This document shows positions 36,901 through 46,638 of a DNA stretch of 64,000 bases, piece by piece (position 1 is the stretch's first letter; each line of letters starts with the position of its first letter). This DNA is from an uncultured Lachnospiraceae bacterium (GTDB lineage Bacteria > Bacillota_A > Clostridia > Lachnospirales > Lachnospiraceae): assembly GCA_947564305.1 (NCBI GenBank), contig CANOBT010000012.1, forward strand, positions 1 to 64,000, in the 5' to 3' direction. The translations under genes were made by a program, and so were the position numbers. The notes under the pieces are model-generated. The model had not been told where the DNA came from. It searched no databases and saw nothing but the letters and a program-made list of their open reading frames with translations.

Positions 36901-38319
36901 TTATCTTGTTACCACATCAACCGGTACGTTGAAAATCTTAGCCACTTTCAAAATGGTATCAATATGCCTTCCTGTTGCTGCTGCGAAATGATGAGTCGGT
37001 CCGCACTCACTCCACTTGTTCACGAATTCTCTTGCCCCACATGTAAAGCGTGTCCTCATGTTGGTATCACCGAAGGAAAGAATCTTGCCTTCCTCGTTCA
37101 CGCCCTCAGCCGCAATAAACTTGAAGTGTCCGTCTCCATCCTGTGTGATTGCAAGATAGGTAACAGGACCCGTATATGGATAGAACTGAGTCAGGTAACC
37201 GCCGCCGGTCTTTCCATGGAATACCTTCACAATCTTCATGGTCGGTTTCTTATCAGAAATATCTGCATCACCAGATCCGCTGTGTCCAATAATTGCGATA
37301 TCATCATTAAAGTCAATGGAGTACATCTCAGCCAGCTGTCCGGTTCCGGAGATAGTCTTCAAAATACTCATCGCCATAGCAACCTTCATGTCACCCTCAA
37401 CCGCGCAGGCCGTTCCCTGCTTAATCAGCATAGAGAATGCAGGAATCAGCATACTGTCAAGGACTCCGGCCTTACCCTGTGCAAATCCGTCATAATGAGA
37501 CGCAATCAGACCAAGCTGCTCATCCTTCACCCATTTCTCGAAAGCAACAACGTATTTTGCCATTTCCCATACTTCTTCAATGCTTCCGCCGCCTTCAATG
37601 TCAAAGGTATCCAGGATATCCTGTGCTTTTGCGCGGATTGCATCATCATCTGCAATGTCATCAGCGATTGCCCACATTTTCTCCCAATCAAACTGTTTGG
37701 TATACAGATGCATTCTTCTATACAGGTTGGACTCGTCAATGTAAAGATCCATCATACCCGGATAAGGTCTTCCAATCTGTGCGATGTTTGTATCGCGGAA
37801 TCTTCTTCTCACCTGAGCAGCACGGCACCAGTCTTCGATTTCCGCCTGAACACCCGGGTCTCCGCCTTCTACAACACCAGTGATGACTGCATGTCTCTTT
37901 CCGTATCTCTCAAGGTCCGCTACCATCTCGCCAACTGCGCCGCAGGCATAGCCTTCGCCCAGCCAGGAAGCAATATCTGTGTGGTCATAGTCAAGTGCTT
38001 TCAACTTCTGCACATTGACAAGAACAACCGGAACATCCAAATCCTTCACAGCCGGAAGCATATTATAGGACGTTGCGTAGGTTAACAACTGTAAAAATAC
38101 CAAATCCACATCTGCCGCACGGAACAAATCTCCCGCTGCCTGGGACTGCTCTTTTGTCGTTACCATTCCTCCGTCAATGATTTCCACTGTGTCCGGAAGT
38201 GTCTTCTTGAATGCATCATACTGTGCTTCAAATTCAGGCACCAGTGATGGGAACTGTGGCAGGTACGCACCTAATGCGATAGAAAATACACCTATTTTTG
38301 CTTTTGTTTCAACTAACAT
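36901..38319 (-). CDS. L-fucose/L-arabinose isomerase family protein
   Basis: A 472-residue ketol isomerase-like protein of the FucI/AraA fold. Likely metal ligands are E331 (GQLAEMYSIDF), D351 (GHSGSGDADI) and H443/H444 (CGPTHHFAAATGRH), a Glu-Asp-His set as in L-fucose isomerase. Overall length and the C-terminal pattern are nearer AraA. It follows the rhamnulokinase gene by 87 nt in the same direction, so it probably supplies a ketose to that kinase. The sugar (fucose, rhamnose or related) cannot be fixed. Confidence 0.82.
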   Translation of the reverse strand: MLVETKAKIGVFSIALGAYLPQFPSLVPEFEAQYDAFKKTLPDTVEIIDGGMVTTKEQSQAAGDLFRAADVDLVFLQLLTYATSYNMLPAVKDLDVPVVLVNVQKLKALDYDHTDIASWLGEGYACGAVGEMVADLERYGKRHAVITGVVEGGDPGVQAEIEDWCRAAQVRRRFRDTNIAQIGRPYPGMMDLYIDESNLYRRMHLYTKQFDWEKMWAIADDIADDDAIRAKAQDILDTFDIEGGGSIEEVWEMAKYVVAFEKWVKDEQLGLIASHYDGFAQGKAGVLDSMLIPAFSMLIKQGTACAVEGDMKVAMAMSILKTISGTGQLAEMYSIDFNDDIAIIGHSGSGDADISDKKPTMKIVKVFHGKTGGGYLTQFYPYTGPVTYLAITQDGDGHFKFIAAEGVNEEGKILSFGDTNMRTRFTCGAREFVNKWSECGPTHHFAAATGRHIDTILKVAKIFNVPVDVVTR

Positions 38320-38406
38320 GTTACATCCTCCTTATTTTTTGTAGGTTCCTATTATTTGGTATAAAATAGTATTGGCTCATCCATTCAGCAAATGTAATTG
38401 CCATGA

Positions 38407-39804
38407 TTATTCGTAATATTTGATGTCAAATGACTGTCCGATGCATGTACGTGCTGCCGGTAAATCCGCAAAGACGCCGTCCTGCATCATCTGCACGGTG
38501 AGATTTCCGATAGCTGTCGCCTCGGTAGGACCTGCGGATACTTTCTTTCCTGTATATTTTGCGGTCAGCTCGTTCAGATAACCCGCATTGGCGCCGCCAC
38601 CCACTACATAGATAGTGTCGTATGTATTACCTGTGATTGCCTCAATCTCTTTTACCGTCTCACCGTAGCAATATGCCAGACTGTTGTAAACGACTGCAGA
38701 AATTTCTCCTACTGTCTCCGGCACCGGTTGATTCGTATTCGCACAGAAATCCTGCACTGCCTTAATCATGCTCTCTGGTGCAAAGAAACAGTCGTCATTG
38801 CAATCAACAATGGAGGTAATATTCTCTTTGGAAGCACGCTCACAAATCTCTGCAAAGGACAAATCCTCTTCAAATTCTTTCTTCACAGACTGAATCATCC
38901 ACAATCCCATGATATTCTTTAAGTAGCGGAATCTATGGTCATAGCCGCCTTCATTGGTGAAGTTCGCCTGCATACTTGCCATGGAGCAGTCCGCCTCTTT
39001 TCTCTCAATTCCCATCAGAGACCATGTACCCGAGCTGATGTAAATCGCATTGTCATTATTGGTCGGAACCGCCAGCACAGCGGAACCTGTATCATGAGTT
39101 GCGGGAAGCACTACGGTACAGTCAAATCCCACTTCTTCCTGGATTTCTTTCGTGAAATTGCCCACCACCGTTCCCGGCATAGACACGCTCTGGAACATCT
39201 TGGAGTTATATCCCAACATGTCAATCAATTCATAATCCCAGTCATTGGTTTTTGGATTCACGAGCTGTGTACTTGTGGCATTGGTGTATTCCATCTTCTT
39301 CACGCCTGTCAGCAGAAAATCAAAATAATCCGGTATCATCAGCATGGATTCTGCCTGCTCCAGATATTCCGGATGGGACTGCTTCACTGCCATAAGCTGA
39401 TAGATGGTGTTAAATATCTGCTTCTGGATTCCGGTTCTTGCGTATAAAGCGGAGAGAGAAATGGTCTCATATACTTTTTCGTCCATTCCGTTCGTGCGGC
39501 TGTCGCGGTAACCCACGGTTTTCCCCAAAACCTTGTCCTCTTTGTCAAGCAATACATAATCTACCGCCCATGTGTCAATCCCCATGAAAGAAGGAATCTT
39601 ACCCAGTTCTTTACACTTTTTCAGCCCATTCTTGATCTCGGTGAACAAACGCTTTACATCCCAGCAAAGGGTTCCGTTTACATTGTCCATTCCGTTCGGA
39701 AAGCGGTAAATCTCTTCCAACTCCATCTTCCCGTCCACCATTGATGCAAGAATATGACGTCCGCTGGATGCCCCAATATCAACGGCCAAATAATATTTCT
39801 CCAT
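38407..39804 (-). CDS. rhaB: Rhamnulokinase (FGGY family)
   Basis: A 465-residue sugar kinase. The N-terminal phosphate loop is AVDIGASSGRHILA (residues 7-20), where RhaB proteins have GASSGR. FMGIDTWAVDYVLLD, GYRDSRT and PATHDTGSAVLAVP are further FGGY landmarks, and VVGGGANAGYLNELTA forms the adenosine site. Family knowledge says it phosphorylates L-rhamnulose at O1. It is the first gene after a promoter with an AraC-type binding site. No rhaA or rhaD is in the window, so it could act on another 6-deoxyketose such as L-fuculose. Confidence 0.85.
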   Translation of the reverse strand: MEKYYLAVDIGASSGRHILASMVDGKMELEEIYRFPNGMDNVNGTLCWDVKRLFTEIKNGLKKCKELGKIPSFMGIDTWAVDYVLLDKEDKVLGKTVGYRDSRTNGMDEKVYETISLSALYARTGIQKQIFNTIYQLMAVKQSHPEYLEQAESMLMIPDYFDFLLTGVKKMEYTNATSTQLVNPKTNDWDYELIDMLGYNSKMFQSVSMPGTVVGNFTKEIQEEVGFDCTVVLPATHDTGSAVLAVPTNNDNAIYISSGTWSLMGIERKEADCSMASMQANFTNEGGYDHRFRYLKNIMGLWMIQSVKKEFEEDLSFAEICERASKENITSIVDCNDDCFFAPESMIKAVQDFCANTNQPVPETVGEISAVVYNSLAYCYGETVKEIEAITGNTYDTIYVVGGGANAGYLNELTAKYTGKKVSAGPTEATAIGNLTVQMMQDGVFADLPAARTCIGQSFDIKYYE

Positions 39805-39840
39805 TTTGTGCCTCCTTTATATTTTCTTGACTCTATACAC

Positions 39841-39902
39841 ATTATAGTTGGTAAAAGCGCACAAAAAAAGGACGCTATTTACTTAAAAATAGGACCTTAT
39901 TT
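39841..39902 (-). promoter_or_regulatory. rhaB promoter with AraC-type direct repeat
   Basis: On the minus strand two direct repeats, AAATAAGGTCC (39892-39902) and AAATAGCGTCC (39870-39880), are 22 bp apart centre to centre, two helical turns. They abut the -35 position, where no TTGACA is present, and TATAAT follows at 39841-39846. A weak -35 with an adjacent activator site is the usual layout for AraC-type activation. Confidence 0.7.
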
Positions 39903-39916
39903 GCACTGCTCAATTT

Positions 39917-40876
39917 TTATATCCCTCTCCGATACTCCTTCGGACTAACCCCATACCGCTCTTTAAACTTCCGGTAAAAATAACTCGTGTTATCATACCC
40001 TATAGATTCGATAATATCCGCAATCGAAAGTCTGGTATTTGACAATAGATAAACAGCCTGACTCATCCGCTTTGCCTGAAGAAGCTCTTTATAAGTCCTT
40101 CCAGTCCGCTTTTTGATTTCCCGGCTTAGCCAGTATACGTCATAATTCATCATCTCCGCCAGCTCGGACAGGCTCCCATTCTTGTAATGCTCCTCAATAT
40201 AATTCAGTACATTTCCAGTCAGCTCCGTGTCAAAACGCGAGCTGCCTGTCTCCATCTTATCCATATAATTTAGAAGCTGCAGCAGCAAAAGCCCCATGGT
40301 AATCTGATTGCAGCTTCTTTTATTTCCCATATTATAGAAAATGGTCCAGACCATATTCTCAACCAGATTTTGAATTGGCAGGACGTCCGCCACATGGAAA
40401 TACAAATAGGAGGTCTGTTCACTCTTTCCGCAGAGTGTTCCTACAAGAAATTCTTTCAGCGCATTTTCCTCTGTGCCCATCATGGAAAAAGCCATGTTAA
40501 AAAATTCCGGCAGAATGATGAAGTTCACCGCAATATCTTTTTCTCCGGCAGGAAGTATCTCCTGTTCCGAATTCTGATTCAGAAACAGAAGGTCACCGGG
40601 CTCTAACACCACCTCATGTCCATTGATATAGTGCGTCGTAGCGCCCTGGCACATATAAATGACTTCCACATAGTTATGCCTGTGCTTGGGAAACTTCACA
40701 AATCGAGTGTGCGGGCGTACCTCAATCAATTTTCCACGCTTTAAAAGCTTTTCGCTGTCTACGATGAGCTCTTTTTTCTCCGTATAAATCTGCTGGTCAA
40801 TTCCCTGACGGCCATCTAATATATTCTGTTCCTCTTCCGTAATGACTGACAGTGCCTTTATCAAATCCTGATGCAT
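39917..40876 (-). CDS. AraC-family regulator with cupin sensor
   Basis: A 319-residue regulator. The N-terminal cupin (about residues 50-150, FVKFPKHRHNYVEVIYMCQG and LEPGDLLFLNQN) should bind the sugar. The C-terminal double HTH (about 215-319) has MNYDVYWLSREIKKRTGRTY and the signature SIGYDNTSYFYRKFKERYG. It is the probable activator of the rhaB-isomerase unit, reading the repeat just downstream. It starts 14 nt after the ParA-like gene, so may be transcribed with it. Confidence 0.9.
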   Translation of the reverse strand: MHQDLIKALSVITEEEQNILDGRQGIDQQIYTEKKELIVDSEKLLKRGKLIEVRPHTRFVKFPKHRHNYVEVIYMCQGATTHYINGHEVVLEPGDLLFLNQNSEQEILPAGEKDIAVNFIILPEFFNMAFSMMGTEENALKEFLVGTLCGKSEQTSYLYFHVADVLPIQNLVENMVWTIFYNMGNKRSCNQITMGLLLLQLLNYMDKMETGSSRFDTELTGNVLNYIEEHYKNGSLSELAEMMNYDVYWLSREIKKRTGRTYKELLQAKRMSQAVYLLSNTRLSIADIIESIGYDNTSYFYRKFKERYGVSPKEYRRGI

Positions 40877-40889
40877 CCCTTTTTCCCCG

Positions 40890-41687
40890 TTATCTGCCTT
40901 CAGTCCCTAATGCCGCGATCTCCCGCGTCAATTCCATATACTCCTTTGCACTCCGGCTGTTCTTCTTATAAGCCATAATGGGCACATGATTATCCTGTGA
41001 CCATTCTACCCCGCTGTCCACACGGATATAGGTGTCAAACACCTTCACCCCATCCAGCTCTTTCAAGGTATCCAATGTCTGCCGGAAATAACTCTTCCGG
41101 GTATCCACCTTAGTAATTACCACGCCTCCCGTTGTGAGCCTGGGTGCAATCTGCCTCACCTCTCCTAGAAATTCAAACATATTTGCCAAGCCAAACATTC
41201 CCCATGGACTGGATTCAACAGGAATAATCACGATATCCGAGGCACAAAGAATATTCATCACCCAGCCGCCTAAAGTCGGAGGAGCATCCATCAGAATGTA
41301 ATCATATATTCCTGATGAAATTACATTTGCCAGACATTTCTTCAAAATATATTCCCGCTGCCATTTCGTAAACAACTCATATTCAATCGAACACATCAAG
41401 GTAGAAGAAGGTATCAAATCTAAATTTTCAAAGGAGGAGTGCACGATGAAATCTGTCAAATCCGATTGTTTACGGATTCCTTCGTACAAATTCTTTTCGC
41501 TGCGGGCAAATGCGAGAACCTGGTCTTCTTCAAACAGGGATAGAGAAAGGTTGAGCTGCATATCCCCATCTACCAGGAGTACTCTTTTTCCAAGAAGTGT
41601 CAATCCAAAGCCTACATTAGAACAGGTGGTAGACTTTCCGCTGCCGCCTTTATTATTTGCAAAACAAATAACCTTCGTATCACTCAT
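40890..41687 (-). CDS. Orphan ParA/MinD-type ATPase
   Basis: A 265-residue ATPase with the deviant Walker A NNKGGSGKST (residues 11-20) including the signature lysine, switch I/II regions LLVDGDMQLNLSL and ILMDAPPTLG, and a late VITKVD segment. ParA ATPases dimerise on ATP and move cargo on DNA or membranes. No ParB or parS-like sequence is nearby, so it is not the chromosomal segregation pair. The ATG overlaps the HD-domain gene stop by 4 nt. Confidence 0.85.
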   Translation of the reverse strand: MSDTKVICFANNKGGSGKSTTCSNVGFGLTLLGKRVLLVDGDMQLNLSLSLFEEDQVLAFARSEKNLYEGIRKQSDLTDFIVHSSFENLDLIPSSTLMCSIEYELFTKWQREYILKKCLANVISSGIYDYILMDAPPTLGGWVMNILCASDIVIIPVESSPWGMFGLANMFEFLGEVRQIAPRLTTGGVVITKVDTRKSYFRQTLDTLKELDGVKVFDTYIRVDSGVEWSQDNHVPIMAYKKNSRSAKEYMELTREIAALGTEGR

Positions 41688-42274
41688 TTCTCACCCCTCC
41701 GTTTCTTCTCCTCTTTCCACTCCAAAGAAGCCGGTGCATCTCCAAAGTGTTTCTTTACCAAAACACAATACTCCCGAAATGCAGGAACATCTTGAAACTG
41801 ATCCTGCAGTGATTCCATAACCCCCTTATAATACCAGCCAATCGCATGTTTGCTGTGCATCCGGAACTGCATCCACAAGCTTTCTCCCATCACTGGGTAA
41901 TCACGGTCAATATCCCGCATATTCGACAGCTTGTCCGCCAGCGCAATCATCTGCAGTTCCCTGGGTTCCTCTTTTAACCGCCGTATTGTAGTTCCTTTTC
42001 GCTCCTCCCATGTCTTTGACTTATCCTCGCTCTCTCCTGCAACTAATGATGCTACCCGTTCCCCAAAACGCGCACACAAGACCTCTTCCGTCACCCCTGC
42101 ACAATCCTCAATGGTATCGTGCAGGACAGCGGCAGAAAGAATCTCCTCATCCGATGTCATAGTCGCAACAATATCCGCCACCTCCAATGGGTGAACGATA
42201 TACGGTTTCTTTGTTCCCTTGCGAATCTGCCCCCTATGCGCCTTCGTCGCGAACTGAACTGCTTCATCAAACAT
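41684..42274 (-). CDS. HD-domain alarmone-hydrolase-like protein (SpoT-HD/Mesh1 type)
   Basis: A 196-residue protein covering only the hydrolase domain of RelA/SpoT proteins. It has AHRGQIRKGTKKPYIVHPLE, the HD motif AAVLHDTIEDCAG and LADKLSNMRDID, which in SpoT carry metal and (p)ppGpp contacts. No synthetase domain follows, so it may be a small alarmone hydrolase. It overlaps the ParA gene by 4 nt and lies 45 nt after the RND pump gene. Confidence 0.8.
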   Translation of the reverse strand: MFDEAVQFATKAHRGQIRKGTKKPYIVHPLEVADIVATMTSDEEILSAAVLHDTIEDCAGVTEEVLCARFGERVASLVAGESEDKSKTWEERKGTTIRRLKEEPRELQMIALADKLSNMRDIDRDYPVMGESLWMQFRMHSKHAIGWYYKGVMESLQDQFQDVPAFREYCVLVKKHFGDAPASLEWKEEKKRRGEK

Positions 42275-42319
42275 ACCCTGGCTCCTCCTTGTACTCAGTC
42301 CTTTGCGAATCCTTATTTT

Positions 42320-45300
42320 CTACTCCTCTTCATCCTCAATTTCCTCAATGATAAATTCTAAATCGTCCTCTATGCCCTCTTTCAACCTCGCTTTCTCTCT
42401 TTTCCGAAACAGCCCATAGATACAGGGCACTACAAACAATGTCAATATGGTTCCATAAATCAGCCCGCCGATGGTCACAATCGCCATAGGCTGCACCATA
42501 TCTGCGCCGGAGCCCAATCCCATCGCCATAGTTGACAGACCCAGGATTGTGGTCAGAGCCGTCATGACGATGGGACGCAGCCTCGTCCGTCCGGCTTCCA
42601 CAAGCGCTTCTGTCACCCGGAACCCTTCCGCCACAAGCTGATTCGTATAATCAATAAATACGATTCCGTTATTTACAATGATTCCGGAAAGCATCACGAA
42701 TCCAATCATAGCAATCACGCTCATCAGGCTTCCTGAGACCAGAAGTCCTAAAAATCCTCCTGTAAACGCCAAAGGCACTGTAAACATGACAATAAACGGA
42801 GAGCGCAGGGACTGGAACTGTGCCACCATGATCAAGTACATAAACACGACTGCAAGAGCCAGCATCTTTAACAGTTCCACCATAGTCTCACGAATGGTTT
42901 CGTCTTCTCCTGTCATTGTCACCGTATATCCTTCCGGCATCTCATACCGGTTCAGTTCTCTCTGAATCCGATTGCTCACAAGACTTACATTATCTCCCTC
43001 TGCAATCTCAGCGCTGACCGTAATATACCTGCTCTGCGCATCTCTCGAAATCGACTGCAGACCTTCGCCGTCTTCAAATGCAGCAAGTTCTCTCAATGCA
43101 ATCTTTTCCGTGGTCCCATCTTCCTTCGTTACATCCAGCACCAGGTTCTTAATGTCTTCCCTCGTAAGCTCCTGATTTTTCTGTTCTTCCACTACGATAT
43201 CTATGGTCGCCGCATCCATCTCCAGACTGGTAGCTGAGGTCTGATCCCTGAGCTTGGCCGCCAGATTTTGATAGATCTGTGCGACTGTCAGATTATGCGA
43301 AATCGCTTTCTCCTTGTCCACCACGACCCGGAGTTCCTGTGTCACTTCCTCCATACCATCTGAGACGTTCTGAGTCCCCTCCACTTCGGAGACAATCTCT
43401 GCCACCTTTTTTGCAATCCCGCGCAGAGTATCCAGATCATTTCCCTTAATCTGCACAGAAATTCCCGAACTTCCCAGGGCGCTCATATCCATATTCGACA
43501 TACTTACGTTGATTTCAAGCCCTTGTTCTTCTGCGGCTTTTTCCAACGCCTTCTGCAGTTTAGAATCTGATATGGTCCTTTTTTCAGCCAGCAAAGCATA
43601 GAACTGCACTTCCGTAGTACTCTCGGAACTTCCAAGTCCCCCTGAACCGCCGGCCATACCGCCTACATCCTCCACATCTGCAATCTCTCTAATCTGTCCG
43701 GCAAATGCATCCGCCGCCTGAGCAGTTTCCGCCAGCGGCGTTCCGTCCGGTGTCGACACCGTCATACTGATCTCCGTGCTCTGCATAGACGGCATAAACT
43801 GCATTCCCCTTGAAAGCAGCAACATACCGCTTAGAATAAATAATGCAAGTGCTCCCAAAAGCACCAATATCTTTCCTTTCAGTGCAATTCGTAATAATTT
43901 CTCATAAACATCCTGGATTCCCAGGAACAGACGGCTTTCCTTCTGCTGTGTTTTTCTCAAAAGTCCTGCTGACATCATAGGCACCAGACTCAATGCTACC
44001 ACAAGGCTTGCCAACAGGGAATAGGCAATGGTCAGTCCCATATCCACAAAGAGCTGCCTTGCAATGCCTTCCGTAAACACAATCGGCAGGAACACACATA
44101 CCGTCGTCAGCGTGGATGCCGCAATGGCACCTGCCACCTCTCTTGCACCCTCAATAGCCGCCTTCTTCGCGGAGATACCTTCATTACGCATCCGGTAAAT
44201 ATTTTCAATCACAACGATGGAGTTGTCTACAAGCATTCCCACACCAAGAGCCAGACCGGACAGGGAAATTACGTTCATCGTCACTCCACTGAAATACATC
44301 AGCACGATTGCTGTCAATATACTGATTGGGATGGAGCAGGCAATGACAAATGTGGGTCGTATGTCTCTTAAAAACAGCAGCAGAATCAAAATAGCCAATA
44401 TTGCGCCGAATACCAGATTTTGAAGCACCGAGCCTATCACCATGTCGATATAGACTCCCTGGTTCATCAAAACCACCGTATGAATATCCGGGTTATCTTT
44501 TTGAATCTGTTCTAAACGTGCAAGGACACGATCCGTTACCTCTCCGGTAGAATAGCCTGTCTGCTTCTGAATCTGAAATAAAATCCCGTTCTCTCCATTT
44601 AATTTGGCATAGGTTTCACCCGCATTATCTGTGCGCTCCACATCTGCAATGTCGGAAAGCTTGATAGGATTCATACCCTCGCGCTCTACGAGAACTAATT
44701 TGCGAAGATCTTCTATGGAAGAAAATTTATCTCCCACACGAATCAGATAATCAATTCCATCCTCCTCCACATAGCCTGCCGGCATATTAAAATTCTGGGC
44801 TGTCAGTAGAGTCTGCACCGTCTCTGCTGTCAGCATTGCTTCTACGTTGGCACTGGCTGTGGCTGCATCCTTTGCATTCTTTAATTCTTCTTCCTGGGCC
44901 TGTATCGCCGCCTCTCCCACCGCAAGCTGCGCAGATACGCTGCTCATCTCCAAAGCCGCCATAAGCTGGGCGGAACTGAGCTGAGCTCTTGCCTGAGCCA
45001 ATCCGATTGTTCCCGCATTTAACTGATTCTCTGCCTCAGAAATCAGCCCCTCCGCCATATCCAGTTCTGCCTGCTTCTCTGTAATGGTCTGTCTGTTGGC
45101 AGCGATTTGAGTAAGTCCTTCATTGATGGCTGCCATGGCGGAATCATACTGTTCCAACAGAGCAAGCTGTGCCCCAAGTGTCGCCTGGGTTAACTGCAAT
45201 TCGGCCATCCTGCGTACACTTTCACTGTCCGGGCCGGTGATTTCCGGAAGGGTAAGGTCCGGCATCGTGCCTGGTTGAGTAATACCTGAAATATTAGGAA

Positions 45301-46555
45301 TCTGAATTGTATCGCCATTAGGTAGTTCAAAATCTATCGTTCCATTTGGAATGGCCCCTGTAATATTTGTGTTTATGCCTGAACCTGACTGCGAGGGGTT
45401 TCCATCCGTTGTAACATCTCCGGTTCCGCTGCCGTCTGCCCCGCCTGTACCTCCCGTAGTACCATCCGGAAGAATCTGAGTTCCATCTCCCCCGGCAGGA
45501 GGTGTGGGCATAATTGCACCCCCTATCTGCTGACCCAGAGATGCCAGAATATCTTCCAATTCCTTCTGGGCCTGGTCGCTCATAGAATTCTTAAGCGAGT
45601 CTATCTCACTTTGTACCTGTTGGTACTCCTGCTCAATCTGAGCTCTTTGGCCGTTAAAATCATCCAACTCCTGCTTCTGCTGATTCAATGCCTGTTCACT
45701 GGCATCCAATCCCGCCGCCGCAATCTGGAGCGTCACTCTGGCGAGCTCCATCTGGCTTTTCTTTTCCTGGATTTCCAGGCGCCCCTGCATCAGTTCTGCC
45801 TCTCCCTGGGAAATCTGCTGCTCTGCCCCGGAAAGCTGGCCCGCCGCGGAATCTACCCCTGATTCCATCTGGGCCTTTCCGTTCTCCACCTGGGATTTGG
45901 CGTCTGCCAATGCAGATTCTGCTTCCTGGAACTGTCTGTCCAATTGATCCTGTACACTGGCATCCACACTGCTGACTTTTGCCTTCTTTATGGTCACCCG
46001 GATAGTCTCTTCCACATCACCGAACATAGAAACAGATGCCACACCCTCCAGACTTTCCAGCTCCGGCAATACCTGATCTTTGATCGTCCGGGTTGTTTCT
46101 GCAGAATCTGCTCCTTCCACACTGACAGCCGGTACCATCACCGGGAGCATGGTCGGATTAAGTTTCATAATAATGGGATTGCCTACGGTGTCGGGCCAAT
46201 AGCCTTTAATCTGGTCCAGACTTTCCCGCATCTCAATGGTAATAGAATCCATATTCGCCGTCTGCTCAAACTCCAAAATCACGGTTGATGCATTTTCCAT
46301 GGAGGACGAGCTGACATTTTTAATATTACTGATGGTTGCCATCGCCTGTTCCACCGGTTTCGTGACCGTAGCCTCCACCTCTTCCGGACTGGCTCCTGGA
46401 TAGGTCGTCATGACAACTGCGTAGGGCAGGTTCATATCCGGTAGAAGATCTACCGTCATCTTGTCAAAAGATACATACCCAAGAATCAGAACCAGAACTA
46501 CCGCTACAATCACAGTATATGGCTTCTTTACACTGAATTTTGATAACATTGACAT
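42320..46555 (-). CDS. RND efflux transporter with long coiled-coil insertion
   Basis: A 1411-residue AcrB/SwrC-type pump. Membrane segment TM1 is near residues 12-30; the next membrane bundle starts near residue 705 and holds the proton-relay GMLVDNSIVVIENI (D777, N778; AcrB has Asp-Asp). The second porter half and last bundle end at about residue 1385. Typical proteins have about 1030 residues; the surplus is an insert at about 195-575, made of two coiled-coil arms rich in Gln/Ala/Glu around a Gly/Thr/Pro-rich linker (about 350-440). The arms resemble a membrane-fusion-protein hairpin. No separate MFP gene is adjacent. Confidence 0.92.
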   Translation of the reverse strand: MSMLSKFSVKKPYTVIVAVVLVLILGYVSFDKMTVDLLPDMNLPYAVVMTTYPGASPEEVEATVTKPVEQAMATISNIKNVSSSSMENASTVILEFEQTANMDSITIEMRESLDQIKGYWPDTVGNPIIMKLNPTMLPVMVPAVSVEGADSAETTRTIKDQVLPELESLEGVASVSMFGDVEETIRVTIKKAKVSSVDASVQDQLDRQFQEAESALADAKSQVENGKAQMESGVDSAAGQLSGAEQQISQGEAELMQGRLEIQEKKSQMELARVTLQIAAAGLDASEQALNQQKQELDDFNGQRAQIEQEYQQVQSEIDSLKNSMSDQAQKELEDILASLGQQIGGAIMPTPPAGGDGTQILPDGTTGGTGGADGSGTGDVTTDGNPSQSGSGINTNITGAIPNGTIDFELPNGDTIQIPNISGITQPGTMPDLTLPEITGPDSESVRRMAELQLTQATLGAQLALLEQYDSAMAAINEGLTQIAANRQTITEKQAELDMAEGLISEAENQLNAGTIGLAQARAQLSSAQLMAALEMSSVSAQLAVGEAAIQAQEEELKNAKDAATASANVEAMLTAETVQTLLTAQNFNMPAGYVEEDGIDYLIRVGDKFSSIEDLRKLVLVEREGMNPIKLSDIADVERTDNAGETYAKLNGENGILFQIQKQTGYSTGEVTDRVLARLEQIQKDNPDIHTVVLMNQGVYIDMVIGSVLQNLVFGAILAILILLLFLRDIRPTFVIACSIPISILTAIVLMYFSGVTMNVISLSGLALGVGMLVDNSIVVIENIYRMRNEGISAKKAAIEGAREVAGAIAASTLTTVCVFLPIVFTEGIARQLFVDMGLTIAYSLLASLVVALSLVPMMSAGLLRKTQQKESRLFLGIQDVYEKLLRIALKGKILVLLGALALFILSGMLLLSRGMQFMPSMQSTEISMTVSTPDGTPLAETAQAADAFAGQIREIADVEDVGGMAGGSGGLGSSESTTEVQFYALLAEKRTISDSKLQKALEKAAEEQGLEINVSMSNMDMSALGSSGISVQIKGNDLDTLRGIAKKVAEIVSEVEGTQNVSDGMEEVTQELRVVVDKEKAISHNLTVAQIYQNLAAKLRDQTSATSLEMDAATIDIVVEEQKNQELTREDIKNLVLDVTKEDGTTEKIALRELAAFEDGEGLQSISRDAQSRYITVSAEIAEGDNVSLVSNRIQRELNRYEMPEGYTVTMTGEDETIRETMVELLKMLALAVVFMYLIMVAQFQSLRSPFIVMFTVPLAFTGGFLGLLVSGSLMSVIAMIGFVMLSGIIVNNGIVFIDYTNQLVAEGFRVTEALVEAGRTRLRPIVMTALTTILGLSTMAMGLGSGADMVQPMAIVTIGGLIYGTILTLFVVPCIYGLFRKREKARLKEGIEDDLEFIIEEIEDEEE

Positions 46556-46638
46556 CCCTCTTATTCTAATGGATTATCCCTGCAGCTCACTGCGTTGGAT
46601 TTTAGTTCCCCGAGAACTTGCTGCGGGGTATTTCATTT

